In this document: positions 11,701 to 23,930 of the stretch, piece by piece | How positions within the stretch are numbered: position 1 is the stretch's first letter | Layout of the letters: every line of letters begins with the position of its first letter | Source of the DNA: Drosophila pseudoobscura | Lineage: Eukaryota; Arthropoda; Insecta; Diptera; Drosophilidae | Direction: 5' to 3' | Assembly: GCF_009870125.1 (NCBI RefSeq) | Contig: NC_046679.1 | Coordinates: 23,374,001 to 23,438,000, forward strand | DNA length: 64,000 nt | The notes under the pieces: model-generated | What the model saw: only the letters and a program-made list of their open reading frames with translations | Database searches by the model: none | What the model was told of the DNA's origin: nothing | Position numbers and translations under genes: made by a program

Positions 11701-12833
11701 CAGATTCAGATTTAAGAGATATTCGCTTAGATGAAGTCTTCAGAGAGTGGTCTGAAGAGTCAATTAACGAGGTAATGTTACAGAGAGCGGCAAAGAGTCA
11801 ATTGTTAAGCGAAGATCAAAGAGCATTCCAAAAGAGAGAATCATCTACTCGAAGTCAAAGTTTTTAGGAAGCTTTCAAGATTTCAAGATGTATCTAATGT
11901 GTGTTTCAGATGATTCTCCATTGCGTGACGACGAGTCGCTGACCACGCCAAGGCCATGTCAAATGGTTGAGTGCCCTCATGGTAGAAGTAGAAGTAGAAG
12001 GTCGCCTCTTGATGGGCCTTTAAGACTCTGTTTAAGTGGGAACTTGGTGGAAGTATACGCTACCATTTCTGGCAATTACAATGCAACAAAACGGGACACT
12101 GCGACCACATAAATCACACTTGAGGCGACCCCACTGCGAGCACTTTTTATAGCCTCCAACTTCCACTCAATGAAATGCAGGTTGCTCGAGTGTGGCGGTG
12201 GGACGATGGCTGCCAGTCGAGTTCCGGCTCAATGCCAAGTGAGCATAAAACTGCACAAGAAAATTTACGTGGATTTGGCCACGCCACAGGATGAGGGATA
12301 AAGGATAAGGGACAAGGGACAAGGGAATGACTGTGGCTGTGGCACAGCCATCCAGCGAATGCAGTTTTCACTTAACGGCAAGTGGCACATAAATTTCAGC
12401 AAGGACGAAAATACACTTGAACGGAACCAGGAGAGGGGGGGGTTGTGGGTGTGGGTGAGGGTGTGCAGGCACAGCCGTTGACAGTCGCGTCGCCGACATT
12501 TTCTGATAAGTGGACAAAATGTGCATCGCTCTGTTCTGATTTTTCGGTTTCCTCTCCCTTTTGCCTCTCTCTGCCTCTGCCTCTGCCACGCTTTGGGGCA
12601 AACAATCTTGGCAAATATTTGGTGGCAAGGGCACTCGAGTCGAGGCACCGTCGAGGTCAACTGGTGCATGAAATTTCGCAGAGGCAGGCAGCAGCTGCAA
12701 AAGAGAAGCCCCAAATTCAAAGCAGCTGCAACTGGAATCGGATTCGGGATCCACTGAGATGGTTTCTGGCCAAAATCTCAATTAAAACATCTCTGAATAC
12801 AGTCAAGACGAAACTAAAATCTCTTTTTTCCAG
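5755..12833. other. Long non-coding region 5' of the Sulf1 coding exons
   Basis: No convincing coding exon or RNA gene. Because an intron acceptor precedes the Sulf1 ATG, at least one non-coding Sulf1 exon and its promoter should lie here or further upstream, but I cannot place them. Simple repeats include a CCAGGTCCAGGC-type array at about 10895-10945 and GTGGGT repeats near 12445. Long open frames at 10681-11418 on both strands follow this skewed composition and show no family. Confidence 0.5.
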
Positions 12834-12921
12834 GTCAGAAAACCATGAGACACTCTGCAGGCGACTGCTGCGCGGTTTGAGCGCGTCTTTAGACGCGCGG
12901 TCCTTCCTCGCCAATACTACA
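12834..12921 (+). other. Sulf1: Sulf1 5' UTR segment beginning at a splice acceptor
   Basis: CTCTTTTTTCCAG ending at 12833 is a strong acceptor, so the start-codon exon begins at 12834. An ATG at 12845 within this leader is out of frame with Sulf1 and would act as an upstream ORF start. Confidence 0.6.
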
Positions 12922-14540
12922 ATGATGATGATGGGGCACTGCAGCAAGCACCTGGCCCTTGGCTGCCTGATACTCTTCCTTTTTGTGCTCCATGTCCTCA
13001 GCAAAGAGCAGTCGCCGTCCGGCGAGCCATCGCCATCGGCATCGCATCACCGACAGCATCAGCAGCAGCACCATCGCAGCCGTTCGGGAAAGCGTTTCTC
13101 CCGCGACTCAAACGGACCGCGCGAACGACGACCGAATATCATACTGATCCTCACCGACGACCAGGATGTGGAGCTGGGATCGCTGAACTTTATGCCGCGC
13201 ACCCTGCGCCTCCTGAGGGACGGGGGGGCCGAGTTCCGGCACGCCTACACAACCACGCCCATGTGCTGTCCGGCACGGTCGTCGCTGCTGACGGGCATGT
13301 ACGTGCACAACCACATGGTGTTCACCAACAACGACAACTGCTCGAGTCCCCAGTGGCAGGCCACGCACGAGACCCGCTCCTACGCCACGTATCTGTCGAA
13401 CGCCGGCTACCGCACCGGGTACTTTGGCAAGTATCTGAACAAGTACAACGGCTCGTACATACCCCCGGGGTGGCGCGAGTGGGGCGGGCTGATCATGAAC
13501 TCCAAGTACTACAACTACAGCATCAACCTGAACGGGCAGAAGATCAAGCACGGCTTCGACTACGCCAAGGACTACTACCCGGATCTGATAGCCAACGACT
13601 CGATTGCATTCCTGCGCTCCTCGAAGCAGCAGAACCAGAGAAAGCCCGTCCTGCTCACGATGAGCTTCCCAGCGCCGCATGGCCCGGAGGACTCGGCACC
13701 GCAGTACAGTCATCTGTTCTTCAATGTGACCACCCATCAGTGAGTACCCAGATCCTTCTCCCCCTGACATTTCCAACTCTGACGTACTCTGTGGGTTCTC
13801 GCAGCACTCCCTCGTACGATCACGCACCGAATCCGGACAAGCAGTGGATCCTCAGGGTCACCGATCCCATGCAGCCCGTGCACAAGCGTTTCACCAATCT
13901 CCTGATGACCAAGCGCCTGCAGACGCTCCAGAGCGTGGATGTGGCCGTCGAGCGGGTGTACAACGAGCTGCGGGATCTCGGAGAGCTGGACAACACGTAC
14001 ATTGTGTACACCTCGGACCATGGCTACCATCTGGGACAGTTTGGCCTGATCAAGGGCAAGAGCTTTCCCTTCGAGTTCGACGTGCGAGTGCCGTTCCTCA
14101 TCCGTGGCCCAGGCATACAGGCCTCCAAGGTGTAAGTGCTTGACAGCAGAACCTCCTGAGAGATCTTTCCGCTAATGACACTGATTTCTGATATTCTCTG
14201 GCAGGGTCAATGAGATCGTGTTGAATGTGGATCTGGCTCCCACTTTCCTGGACATGGGGGGAGTGCCGACGCCCCAGCACATGGATGGACGCAGCATCCT
14301 GCCCCTGCTGCTCAGCAGGAACCGCGCTGTGCGGGACAACTGGCCCGACAGCTTCCTGATCGAGAGCTCTGGGCGCCGGGAGACGGCCGATCAGATTGCC
14401 GAGTCGCGGGCACGGCTCCAGGCCGAGCGGCGCAGCATGAAGCTGGCTAACAGCTCGCTGCTCGAGGACTTTGTGGGCGGAGGCACAGGATCCACACCCG
14501 GCAGTACTGCTGCCACGCTAATGAGCTCCAGCACCACCCT

Positions 14541-14579
<39 letters not shown>

Positions 14580-16897
14580 TGACTTCGAGGAGGACACGGA
14601 TATCGAAGAGGATGACCTGGATGGAGATGGAGCCATGGACAGTTCAGCGGCGGCCTTGGAGGACGAGGATCTGGAGGATGCCGCTGCCGAGGAAGAAGAC
14701 GACGAGCTGGAGGAGCAAGAGCTACTCCAGCAGCAGGACAACAATCTGCCAGTGGCCCCGTACATAACCAAAATGATGCGTCTCAACTCGGAGTGCTCCG
14801 ATCCGGCGCTGCTAAAGAACTGCCTGCCCGGACAGAAGTGGAAGTGCGTCAACGAGGATGGACGCTGGCGGAAGCACAAGTGCAAGTTCCACGTAAGTAC
14901 AATGCCGAACAGATCCCTAAATATGAAGTTCATTCGTTGCTCCTACTCAGCTCCAGCTGGAGCACCAGTTGGCGGCCATGCCCCGAAAGCAGTACCAGCG
15001 CAATTGTGCCTGCTTCACCTCGGACGGGCTGGTGTACACCAAGATCCGAGCACCGTCCGCCAGCGGCGGCCACCGCCTGAACAAGCGCACGAACCATGGC
15101 CAGGGCAAGCGCAGGAACAAGCGGGCGGTCGTCTACCACACGGAAATGCCCTACGAAATGGAGGAACTGCTGGATCTGCACCAGAAAATCGATCTGCTGG
15201 CAGTGGCAGAGACAGAGGCTGAGCCCAGCCATCGCAGCAAGCGGGAGGTGGCCGCCAGCGCCAATGCCAGCGCCAGCTCCAACGAAACGATTGCCCAGGT
15301 CATCCAGCAGATACAGACCACCCTGGAAACCCTGGAGCACAAGTTCAACGAGCACGACCTGCACAGTCCGAACGGAAACTCCAGTGCCAATTCCTTTGTG
15401 CGTGGCGGAAAGTTCCCCAAGACTGGAGGCCGTGTTGGCCACCGCTGCTTTGTGGATGCCAACACGGGCAAGGTGAACTGCTCGGATGTGATCTACGATG
15501 ACGAGAAGACGTGGCGCACCTCACGCAACCAGATCGATATGCTGATCAAGCTGCTGAAGGACAAGATCGGCAGACTGAAGGAGATGAAGAAACAGCTGAG
15601 GGAGAGCAACAAGCAGGCCCTGGCCGCTGGCCGACGCAACGAGAGCCGCAGGCGCAACGAGGCCAATCTTTTGGGGGAGACTGGAGCCGGACCTGAGTTC
15701 AACATGAGCTACTTTACGGGAGTGAGCAGCACGCCCCGGACCAGTGCCAATGGTGTGGGACAAAAGGAGATCTTCCGTGGCTTTGGCAGTGCCGCCGTCT
15801 TTGATTCCGTGGAACAGCAGCAGCCCCAGACGCCGCGCTATGCCTCGCGCGCCGAGTGCTACTGCGAGCCAGATGCGGGAGAGAAGTAAGCCAGAGGTTG
15901 TCCTAGAACTAGCTCACATAACTAATCTCCTGCAATCTCAATCCCCTTTAGCTATGCGGACTCGAAGGAAATGGCCCGGGAGGCGCGTCGAAAGCTTAAA
16001 GAGGAGCGTCAGCGGAAGAAGGAGCGCAAGCGCATCAAGAAGGCCCGCCTGGAGAAGGAGTGCCTGTCCGAGAAGATGAACTGCTTCTCGCACGACAATC
16101 AGCACTGGCGCACGGCTCCCTTGTGGAACGACAGCCCCTTCTGTTTCTGCATGAATGCCAACAACAACACGTACTCCTGCCTGAGGACCATCAATGCCAC
16201 CCACAACTATCTCTACTGCGAGTTCACCACGGGCCTGATAACCTTCTACAACCTGACCATAGGTACGTCGGAGTGTCCTCTGGAATACCTCCTGAAGCTA
16301 ATTATGGACTCCTGTCCGACTCCCTTTAGATCGCTTTGAGACCACGAATCGTGCTGCCAGCCTGACGGCCGCCGACAGAGCCCACATGCATGATGCCCTG
16401 GAGCAGCTAAAGGGCTGCCGCGGACGCAACTGCAGCGTACGCAGACATCAAGCGCACCTGGAGTCTGGCTCCGCTCCACATTTGCCCGCAGTCATCAATC
16501 AAGTTCAGCGCAACAACAAACGCAAACACTGTAAGCAGCAGCTTCTTGATTTCAGCTTACAAATGCTAACCATTTCCTGTTCCTAAAACCATTCACAATG
16601 CAGCTCCTCTGTCGGGCAGTGTGGGCAACTTTGGTTTTGTGGGCAGTCGACTGGACATGGACGGGCTGCCGCCCTTCAAGCGTCGCAAGCTATCCAAATA
16701 CCACAGGTGAGCGAGACTCTGTCAAGTGGAGTGATTCCTGGAACTAACATTCGTTCTTCAGATGGACTGGCTCGCAGCAGACGCATATGAAGAGGCGCCC
16801 CTGGAAGCAGCAGCAGCAGCAGCCACAGCAGCAACAGTCCACACAGCAGTCCACCCGATTACTGCCCACGCAGGCTGTGACCGCAGCAGCGGCCTAG
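12922..16897 (+). CDS. Sulf1: Extracellular heparan sulfate 6-O-endosulfatase Sulf1, eight coding exons, 1172 aa
   Basis: Removes 6-O-sulfates from heparan sulfate of glypicans and syndecans at the cell surface or in the Golgi, tuning Wg, Hh, FGF and BMP signalling. Exons: 12922-13739, 13805-14131, 14205-14892, 14951-15885, 15952-16262, 16330-16530, 16604-16706, 16762-16897; every junction is GT/AG and phase-consistent. Start is the first of four Met codons. A hydrophobic signal sequence spans about residues 9-27. The sulfatase domain shows LTDDQD (D79, D80 metal ligands), CCPAR at 115-119 (C115 is the expected formylglycine) and SDHGYHLGQ (D344, H345). A long charged hydrophilic domain follows with 12 glutamines (about 495-506), an acidic stretch, the dibasic sites RRNKR and RSKR (ending at 669 and 709) and a very basic helix in exon 5. 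Its length is close to that of the D. melanogaster protein. Confidence 0.97.
14542..14577 (+). repeat. Sulf1: Pure (CAG)12 tract in Sulf1
   Basis: Twelve uninterrupted CAG codons give a polyglutamine run in the hydrophilic domain, directly before an Asp/Glu-rich segment. Pure codon repeats are prone to length change. Confidence 0.95.
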
Positions 16898-17693
16898 ACA
16901 GAGATGGAGACGCAGTTGGAGATGGGGATGGAAAGTTGGAGTTAGAGTCTCCCCAGTGAATACACATATCCTATGCGTACCTTGCTTGCCACTTGCCACC
17001 TGCCACCTGCCACCTGCTCCTCCTACCCAGCCCCTCTTTGGTTAGCCCCCACATTGGATTTCTTCATACATAAATAAGACTGTGTTTTTTTTTTAATCCA
17101 TCTACTTACGTTTAGTCTCGTTTAACCAGAACTGTTTGTGGTCCTACGACTGCATTCGTCTTGCAATATTTACTCTGTTCTGTACTCGTACAGTGCCCTA
17201 CAGTTTACGACTTTTAATTAGCTCTTAGGCCCCTTAATTTGTATATAAATTTAGACGGAACCGCTAACAGTTATCGAATACGAACTATACTAAATAAATT
17301 ATTTAGCGAAATTGGTTACAAGTTAAATTAGTTGAGTAAAACCTAGCAAAGAAATCGATTAACTGTAGCGAACGAATCCAAATCAATCTGTATTTATTGG
17401 CCATCCTTGCTAAAGGAACCAAACGCTATGCAAGTATAACAATTTGTTGCCACCGTGTATTAGAGAACTAAAACCATATTTATGCCCGACTAGTTACGTT
17501 CTAGGTGTTAAGTCCCCCGCCCCCCCACAGAGCCTCGAAAGGCGTTTTTGCAGCTGCCGCCGCGCTTCGCCTACGAACAAACATACAGAATATTGTATCT
17601 GCCACGTTAATAATGTCATAAAATTAACTTTAAACACACGTACATGCATATTCAAATTCAACTTGATAACGAAACAAAGTAAAAACAAATAAA
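16898..17693 (+). other. Sulf1: Sulf1 3' UTR with poly(A) signal
   Basis: Non-coding sequence after the TAG stop. A canonical AATAAA at 17688-17693 fits the distal end; an earlier AATAAA-like site near 17291 could give a shorter UTR. ACCTGCC repeats occur at 16990-17020. Confidence 0.6.
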
Positions 17694-19903
17694 GTTGCAA
17701 ATTATAAACATTTAACGCACATTTTTTGATTTATTAATACACCTTCCTGCTGTTAACCACGGTAAATGTAGCCTGGGAGTCAGGACACTGGAAATAAGGT
17801 CCTTCGCCAATCTGTATAGAACCCGAAGCTTTTGCTTGTGAACGTGGCATTGCGTTCGGGTGAATCCTGAAAATCGATCGGCGTATGAACGCAGCCTGAA
17901 AGTATGCTGTAATTTAAATCGCTTTAGATTTGTAGCATACTTTTGGGCGTACGTGTAAAATTAATTTGAAAAGTAGAGAAAGCGCGATGTTCAAGGTTTT
18001 TTTGCCAGGACTTCGTTGTTATTCCAGCTCATGGGTTCCAGGGTTTTCAGGAAGAAGTTCTCGTCCAGCATCAGGACTTGTATCCCGAGCAGATTACCGA
18101 GCAAAACTCGGGGCTGGTAACTACAATCAAAAGTGTGGGTACGTGCGACCCCGGTACTGAGTAGGTAGGCTATTGCCACTGATCAAGATTATATATAGCT
18201 TCACATTGCAGATTGCGCATATCTTTGATCAGATTTTGTGTTTGTGTGCGGTGTCTTTGTGCATAGAACTTGGAACACACTCTCCGAGTTGATTTAGTTC
18301 GAGCACTTGGGAGGAAGAGGTTCAAGTGGATAATGGCGTAATCTGGCAAGTATACTCGTATCAGAGATTAGGTGTTCCGCTTGCTGTACAGCTTTTAGGC
18401 TACTTATATGGTTTTGCAACATTTTAAGGTGTGTGCAGCTCTGAAAGATAGCCATAATGTAAATGATACCAACAACTGGAAAGAGCAAGAGAAACTGGGA
18501 AAGACCCTCTGTTCTGATAAGACTAAGAGATTCAACGCGATGCCGTTAGGAAAAGCACCGCAAGAGGGGACGGAGACGGTGGCGGAGACACGAGCGAACA
18601 TCATCAGATGTAAATAAGATCGGGCCGCACCGCTAATTAAGTTGCGGAGATGTTTTCAGTCGCTGTCAAATATTGTTACCGCCTGCCTGACAATTCACAC
18701 TTGACACTTGACGCGCTAATTTCCGCTGCAATCGGCGGGACGGCGCTGCGGGTTGGGCGGGCCAGGTGCTGCCGCTGAGGCTGACAGCCAGTTTTGGGGC
18801 ATAGGCGGTGTACACTTATCGTCACCGAAACAAAACAACACAAAGAGAGATAGTGGCAGCGAGAGAGCCAAACGCAGAGCAGAGCGAAGTCGAAACCAGT
18901 CTACCATTTTGTGGAGATATCGTGTTAAAATTTTACGCAAGCAACAAAGTTATCAGCTTGAAATTGTACTCGGATTTATTGTGGTCTATGCGACAAAATG
19001 CCACCCGATCACATGATGCAGAGCGCAGAGGCCTGGCAACAAGGCCTCGTTCATTAGCCCTGCCCTGCCCTGCCCTGTCCAGGCCACTTTACGATTTGCA
19101 CACTTCAGTCGAGAGATATCGTGCTGAAATTTCACAATGCTTAGAATTCTGTTTTGCTGTTTTGCTACTTTGCTGCTTTGCTGCTTTGTTACCTTGCTCC
19201 GAGCGGGGCCTGGCTTCGGTCGGTTCGATCTCGATCTTGATGAGGGGAACTTTGTGCCTTGTCTGGGCACGTACTGGGCCATAATCCAGGCGTTCTGTTG
19301 AAATTCACAGAGCAAAAATAACTTTCAAGTTTACTACACATTTTATGGGCCGTATTAGAATTTTGAAATGTTTCCCATGATCAGAAGAAGTCATTACGGG
19401 CCTGATTGTACATATATAATTTCTCACAAGTGAGTTTATTTTTCTAATTTGCCTTGGAAGATATCCACCTGAAAATTGTAAAACTTGTACCCACCAAGAT
19501 CGTATAAATTACAGCCATACAAATAAATGCACGAGTCTCGGTAGGAAAAACTTTCATGTGTTATACTCGCAATTTAGAAAAAGTCTCAGTCCAAAGAACG
19601 CGTCATAAAGTTTACACCATTGTGCTAATTAATGTCAAATTGGGACTAATAATTTGAAATGTCTATATCGAATAGGAATGATATGATAGGTCGTACGAGA
19701 CGTCGGGTTTGTGTGACAAACCTTGCTGTTTGTTTAGCAAATTCCACCCAAACAAATCAAAGTTTTCTTTCAAAATGTGCCCACAGATCCGACGAAAGTT
19801 CTCGACGTGTATCAGTAATCTGATCAGAATAGGACTAATGTACCTCTAATGAAAGATATTAAAAGATATGTATATACTCGGAAATATTTTTACTTATGTA
19901 CTC
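17694..19903. other. Intergenic region between Sulf1 and Zip89B (convergent)
   Basis: No gene recognised. Notable sequence: a 23-base motif present twice in diverged form (18914-18936 and 19113-19135), a CCCTG array near 19060 and a TTTGCTGC array near 19155-19190. Confidence 0.5.
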
Positions 19904-19909
19904 TTTATT
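19904..19909 (-). terminator. Zip89B: Poly(A) signal of Zip89B
   Basis: AATAAA on the minus strand about 60 bases after the TAG stop that ends the His-rich second exon. Confidence 0.55.
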
Positions 19910-19968
19910 TTCTACATAAATATACAAAAATTATAAATATATAAACATACTGCTATGCAGCTTATGCC

Positions 19969-22212
19969 CTAAACGTCCTTCTTGGGGTGTGCTCCTTCAA
20001 GAAGTTTTTGGGTCACCTGCCGCAGGACCTGCAGCTGCTGCTCGTAATTGTGGACAGCGGCCAGCTCCTCGGCATGGTTGTGGTGTGGGGGCAGGTGGGC
20101 GTGGGCGTGATCATGGTCGTGCTCGTGGTCATGTGAGTGACCTCCCGAACCCGACCTGGTCTCAGTCTCTTGGTGATCATCTGTGCTGGCCGAGCAGCTG
20201 CTGTGGCTATGGCTGTGGCCGTGTCCTCCACTGGCGCCTGGAAAAAGGGAGGGCAGGGATTGCGGTTAGTTATCACGAACTGACCAATCTCAAAAGTGTG
20301 TCGACTCTAATCTGGGGCACCCAATTTCTAGCCTGATATAAAACCGATTAGAAAACCGATATTCCATTCAGTTTCGGAAGTAGTAGCTCTATTGCGACGG
20401 GCACAAAGCAAATTGCAGGCCTATCCATAAACAATTACCCTTCAGAAGATGATTTATGGGCCCCTTCATCGGGCCCCCGCCCTTATCTAGAGTAATAATA
20501 TTTACGTATCCAGCTTATAGGAAACTTGTTCCAGTTGGAGTGAATCTCACAGACTTGTGCCATCAAATTGTACGTGTAAATATATCTATGGCTCATCTCA
20601 TCCGATGGACAGAGGGCTGGGCTGTGGTTTTGATCTCTCCTCGGGTACTTTTTACTTGGGCAACCCCCGTTGATTGGATAACAGAGATGACTTCATGGCT
20701 GGGCCGGGATTTTTTGATCCACCTGTTTGCAAGGTACACAGACAAACAGAGACGTGTGTTCGATATGCAAAATAAACCGCAGCAAGGTCTCTTAGCAAGG
20801 TCAACCACGCAGCGGCGGATAAATCTTGGGGCAGAGCTGTGTAGAACCTGTTCCCTAATCGCCCGAATCGATTCCGGTTGAAGAATTGCGTTTGACATCT
20901 GATGGCGCGACAACTAATTACCACTCGATCACGGGATGGAATTAAATGGGAGGAACTCTACTTCTATGGAGTGGAGATACTCACTGATCTGCTGGAGGCC
21001 GAACATGACGAGGAAGCCCACAAATAGGGCTAGGTAGGCGCGCAGTCCGGACCGGTTCTTCGACAGGATCTCGAAGAACACCACATAGATGAGGGTGCCG
21101 CAGGCAAAACCCTGCAGAATGGCCGACGCCAGATTGGGACCCGTCTCCTGGCCATTGCTGATCAAGATACCAATGCCAATGCCCAGGGGGCTGACAACGG
21201 CGAATGTCAGCACGTACAGGATGGCGAGGGTGAAGCGAGTGCGGGCCACAATCAGCTCCACGCCCACACAGAAGGCCAGCACCAGTTTGTGGGCGGACAC
21301 GGCTCCAAACATGAACCACACGGAGCTGGCGGAGCTCTCCAGGCCAATGGCCATGCCCTCGAAGAGTTCGTGAAGGGACAAGGCGGAGACGATGAAGAGT
21401 CCGCGCAGGGAGGATGTCAGCATGTCCGCCGAGGAGGCATCGTCCATTACGACGGGCAGGTGGCTGTGTCCGTGCCCGTGGCCATGGCTGTGGCCATGAT
21501 GGTGCATGTGGCTGTCATGGGGGAGGGCCTGCTGCTGTTTGGCCCCAAACTTCTGCTGCTCGAGATCGTTCTGCAGAAGATTCTGCACGGAGAGGGTTCC
21601 CATCTCGGATGTCGCATTGCTGGCTCCATTTGCTGGCGGCGCACTGGGCTCATTCGCCTTGAGCAGATGGCTGTTGCGGATGCTGTGTCCCCGCTCGAAG
21701 GCCGCTCCGGCCGGATCCTGCTGGTGCCTGTCCACATACGTGTGCATGGCCTCCTCGATGAAGTACATCAGGAAGAAGCCGCAGCACATGAGAAGCTCCG
21801 CCAGCGGGAAGGTGAGCTCCCCAATGACGCCGCACTCCTGAAGTTCCTCCACCACCTCCTGGACTTCTGGCAACAGGTGAAGGAAGGTGGTGGCCAGCAG
21901 GACTCCTCCGCCAAAGTACAGGAGGCACTTGACCACTATCGCCGATCGGGCATTCGTCTGGTTCTCCGTCCAGCGGTAGCAGCGATTGAGCAGGAAGGGT
22001 ATGGATCCGCAGATGGTGCTGGCAAAGCACAGCACCACCATCGCGGTCACCTTGGCTATGAGCACTCCACTCGTGTCATCGTCGTGCTCCTCGTCGTGCT
22101 CGTGATCGTGATCAGCCTCTCCATCCTCGTCGTGACGCGCCGTCCAGTGGCTGTTGCTGCCATCAATTTGCAGGAAGCATTTCAGAAAATTATTCACTTG
22201 CGTTTGATTCAT
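19969..22212 (-). CDS. Zip89B: ZIP-family (SLC39) zinc transporter Zip89B, two coding exons, 498 aa
   Basis: Plasma-membrane transporter moving zinc into the cytosol. Exons (minus): 22212-20985 and 20237-19969, joined in phase 1 (CAGATCA then GTGAGT; acceptor TTTTTCCAG). Without the splice the frame ends after 427 aa in an unrelated tail, so the spliced form is preferred. The N-terminus is acidic and His-rich (HDEDGEADHDHEHDEEHDDD), then about eight membrane helices. The long cytoplasmic loop between helices 3 and 4 carries MHHHGHSHGHGHGHSHLP, a metal-binding motif. Helices 4 and 5 show SLHELFEGMAIGLE (H near residue 280) and AHKLVLAF (H near 307), the transport-site histidines of the ZIP1-3 subfamily. 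Exon 2 adds a second His-rich tail (GGHGHSHSHSS, HSHDHEHDHDHAHAH). ZIP proteins usually end soon after helix 8, so this tail is notable. Confidence 0.93.
20238..20984 (-). other. Zip89B: Zip89B intron 1
   Basis: A 747-base intron with a good GTGAGT donor and a C/T-rich acceptor. If retained, translation runs 18 codons into it and stops at 20929-20931, producing a protein without the His-rich tail. Nothing else recognised. Confidence 0.8.
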
Positions 22213-22921
22213 TTTCGCGGCTTCTTTTGTATTGCCTCGTTTTGTTTGGGATATTTCGTTTTGTTTGGCTTTTCCGCTCTCTGCAGCCCACTACGCTCTG
22301 CCCTCGTCTCTCTGCTCTTGTCCAGACTGGTCTCTTCTAGACGTTCAATTCTCTTGGCTAAAATGTGCCCAGCAGCATGTGGTGGCGGTTCTGTGCTCGG
22401 AATGTCAATGTTGGGTTGGGTTGTGGTTTACCATCTAGTTGTTTACACTTCGACTCTGATTTAAACTTCTTCAGTTGCATGCCGCTTCAGCAGTACTGAC
22501 TTTTTCGTGTTCACTTTTCGTGTTAATGGGAAACTTTTCCTTCACAGCATTTGAATAAACTGCTTTAAAGGGGGTTTATTGGCTGGTTGGACTGCTTTTC
22601 TTCGAGTCGCACAGGTGTGGTGTGGTGTTTAACGCTGCAAGCAGTCTCGGCGACGACTGTTTTGTTGGATTGGATTGGGTTGAGGAGTCAAGTTTTGGTA
22701 GTTTATTTGAAGCTTTCTTGCGCGCCTCTCTCTCTCTATATCTCTCTCAGCAGACGTGAGCAGCAGGTTAAACAGTTAATACAACACTCTTAAAGCTCTC
22801 ACTGCTGGCGCTCTTTCTTCCGATCTCTACCCGCTCCATCTCGAACGTTCACCCGTTGAATGTTGCTGTTGTTTCTCCGTAATAATAATAATTGTCTTGG
22901 GCTCAGCATAAAACACACATC

Positions 22922-22948
22922 CACACACACACACACACACACACACAC
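22922..22948. repeat. (CA)n microsatellite
   Basis: Thirteen or so uninterrupted CA dinucleotides in the Zip89B upstream region. Confidence 0.9.
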
Positions 22949-22999
22949 TGACTCATTGCCGATTGGCACAATGCACAAAGGCCAGATGGAGCTTAAGCT

Positions 23000-23018
23000 T
23001 GCGCCCGCGCCTGCGCCC
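23000..23018. promoter_or_regulatory. Two metal-response-element core matches
   Basis: TGCGCCC occurs at 23000-23006 and 23012-23018, matching the MTF-1 core TGCRCNC. They lie about 790 bases upstream of the Zip89B ATG. The local sequence is a GC-rich simple repeat, so chance is a real alternative. Confidence 0.25.
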
Positions 23019-23930
23019 GCGGCCGCATTGAGTAATTGCATCCGTTCACTTTGGCTAGCATTAAAAGGCGCCTGACCTTAGCCAAGATTTAGGATCACCT
23101 GAGCTGAACGCGACTTTTACTTAAAGCCAACCGGCAACAATTACAACTGCTACTCACAGCAGCTTTGCGCCGGAAATGAAAGCTTTGCGGTGGCTGTCCC
23201 GGCTATGGCGTGAGCTCGTGTAACTCTAACGGTAATTATGTTCAACTTGTAAACTTCTTGTAATTAATGTGTCAACTAGCAAGCAGTTGTGGGAAGTAAC
23301 TGTAATCGTCATTATTGTACACAGCTTATAATCAGGAATGTGATACCCCCCAAACTACTTTGATTATTTTCTAACCTTTAATGCGCCAATAACCAATAAT
23401 TACGTTTTATTTGCTTGTAGAACCTTATCTACATCGCAATTTGTTGAATAGTTGGAAAGGAATGGAAACAGAAGATGAATCCCACCTAATAGTTATATTA
23501 GGGCGTTAGCGGTTGTCTAGAAGCGAGCATATCGTAGTGCCCACGATGTTTGATGCATTCGCTAGGATAAACCTATAACATAGGACACGTAGAGAAACTA
23601 TCCATTGGAACCCATAACCTAAATCATCACCTCTCTATATACATAGGTAACACAAAGCGGAGTATCTTTCCTAACATACCTCACTGAAACAAAGTGGACA
23701 AGTACGCGGATCAGATTGAAGCGTGGACGAGTCGTGAATTGTTTGTTAGAGATCGCCTGATCCATAAATTAGTATAATCAACGATCAACGTGATTGGTCT
23801 AATTCTTTTGTTTTCTAGTGCGAAATGCCAACTAATAAATCATAAGTTCAATCTTATACAATACTGCTGTATTTCCATTAATTAGCTTAAGTATCTTTCC
23901 GAAAACAATCTGTAAAAAACACACGTAGTT

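Larger units (their letters stand above)
22213..23930. other. Zip89B 5' flank and promoter region
   Basis: No coding exon seen. It contains a (CA)n run at 22922-22948 and a GC-rich patch with two TGCGCCC motifs at 23000-23018. The start site could not be located. Confidence 0.5.

Noticed and set aside
12845..12847. ATG upstream of the Sulf1 start
   Set aside because: Out of frame with the sulfatase. The in-frame start at 12922 precedes a proper signal sequence.
13108..13827. 239-codon open frame on the minus strand
   Set aside because: It is the antisense shadow of the Sulf1 sulfatase exon; GC-rich coding sequence commonly leaves the opposite strand open.
21289..22464. 391-codon open frame on the plus strand
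   Set aside because: Antisense to Zip89B, with no recognisable domain; the minus strand encodes a clear ZIP transporter.
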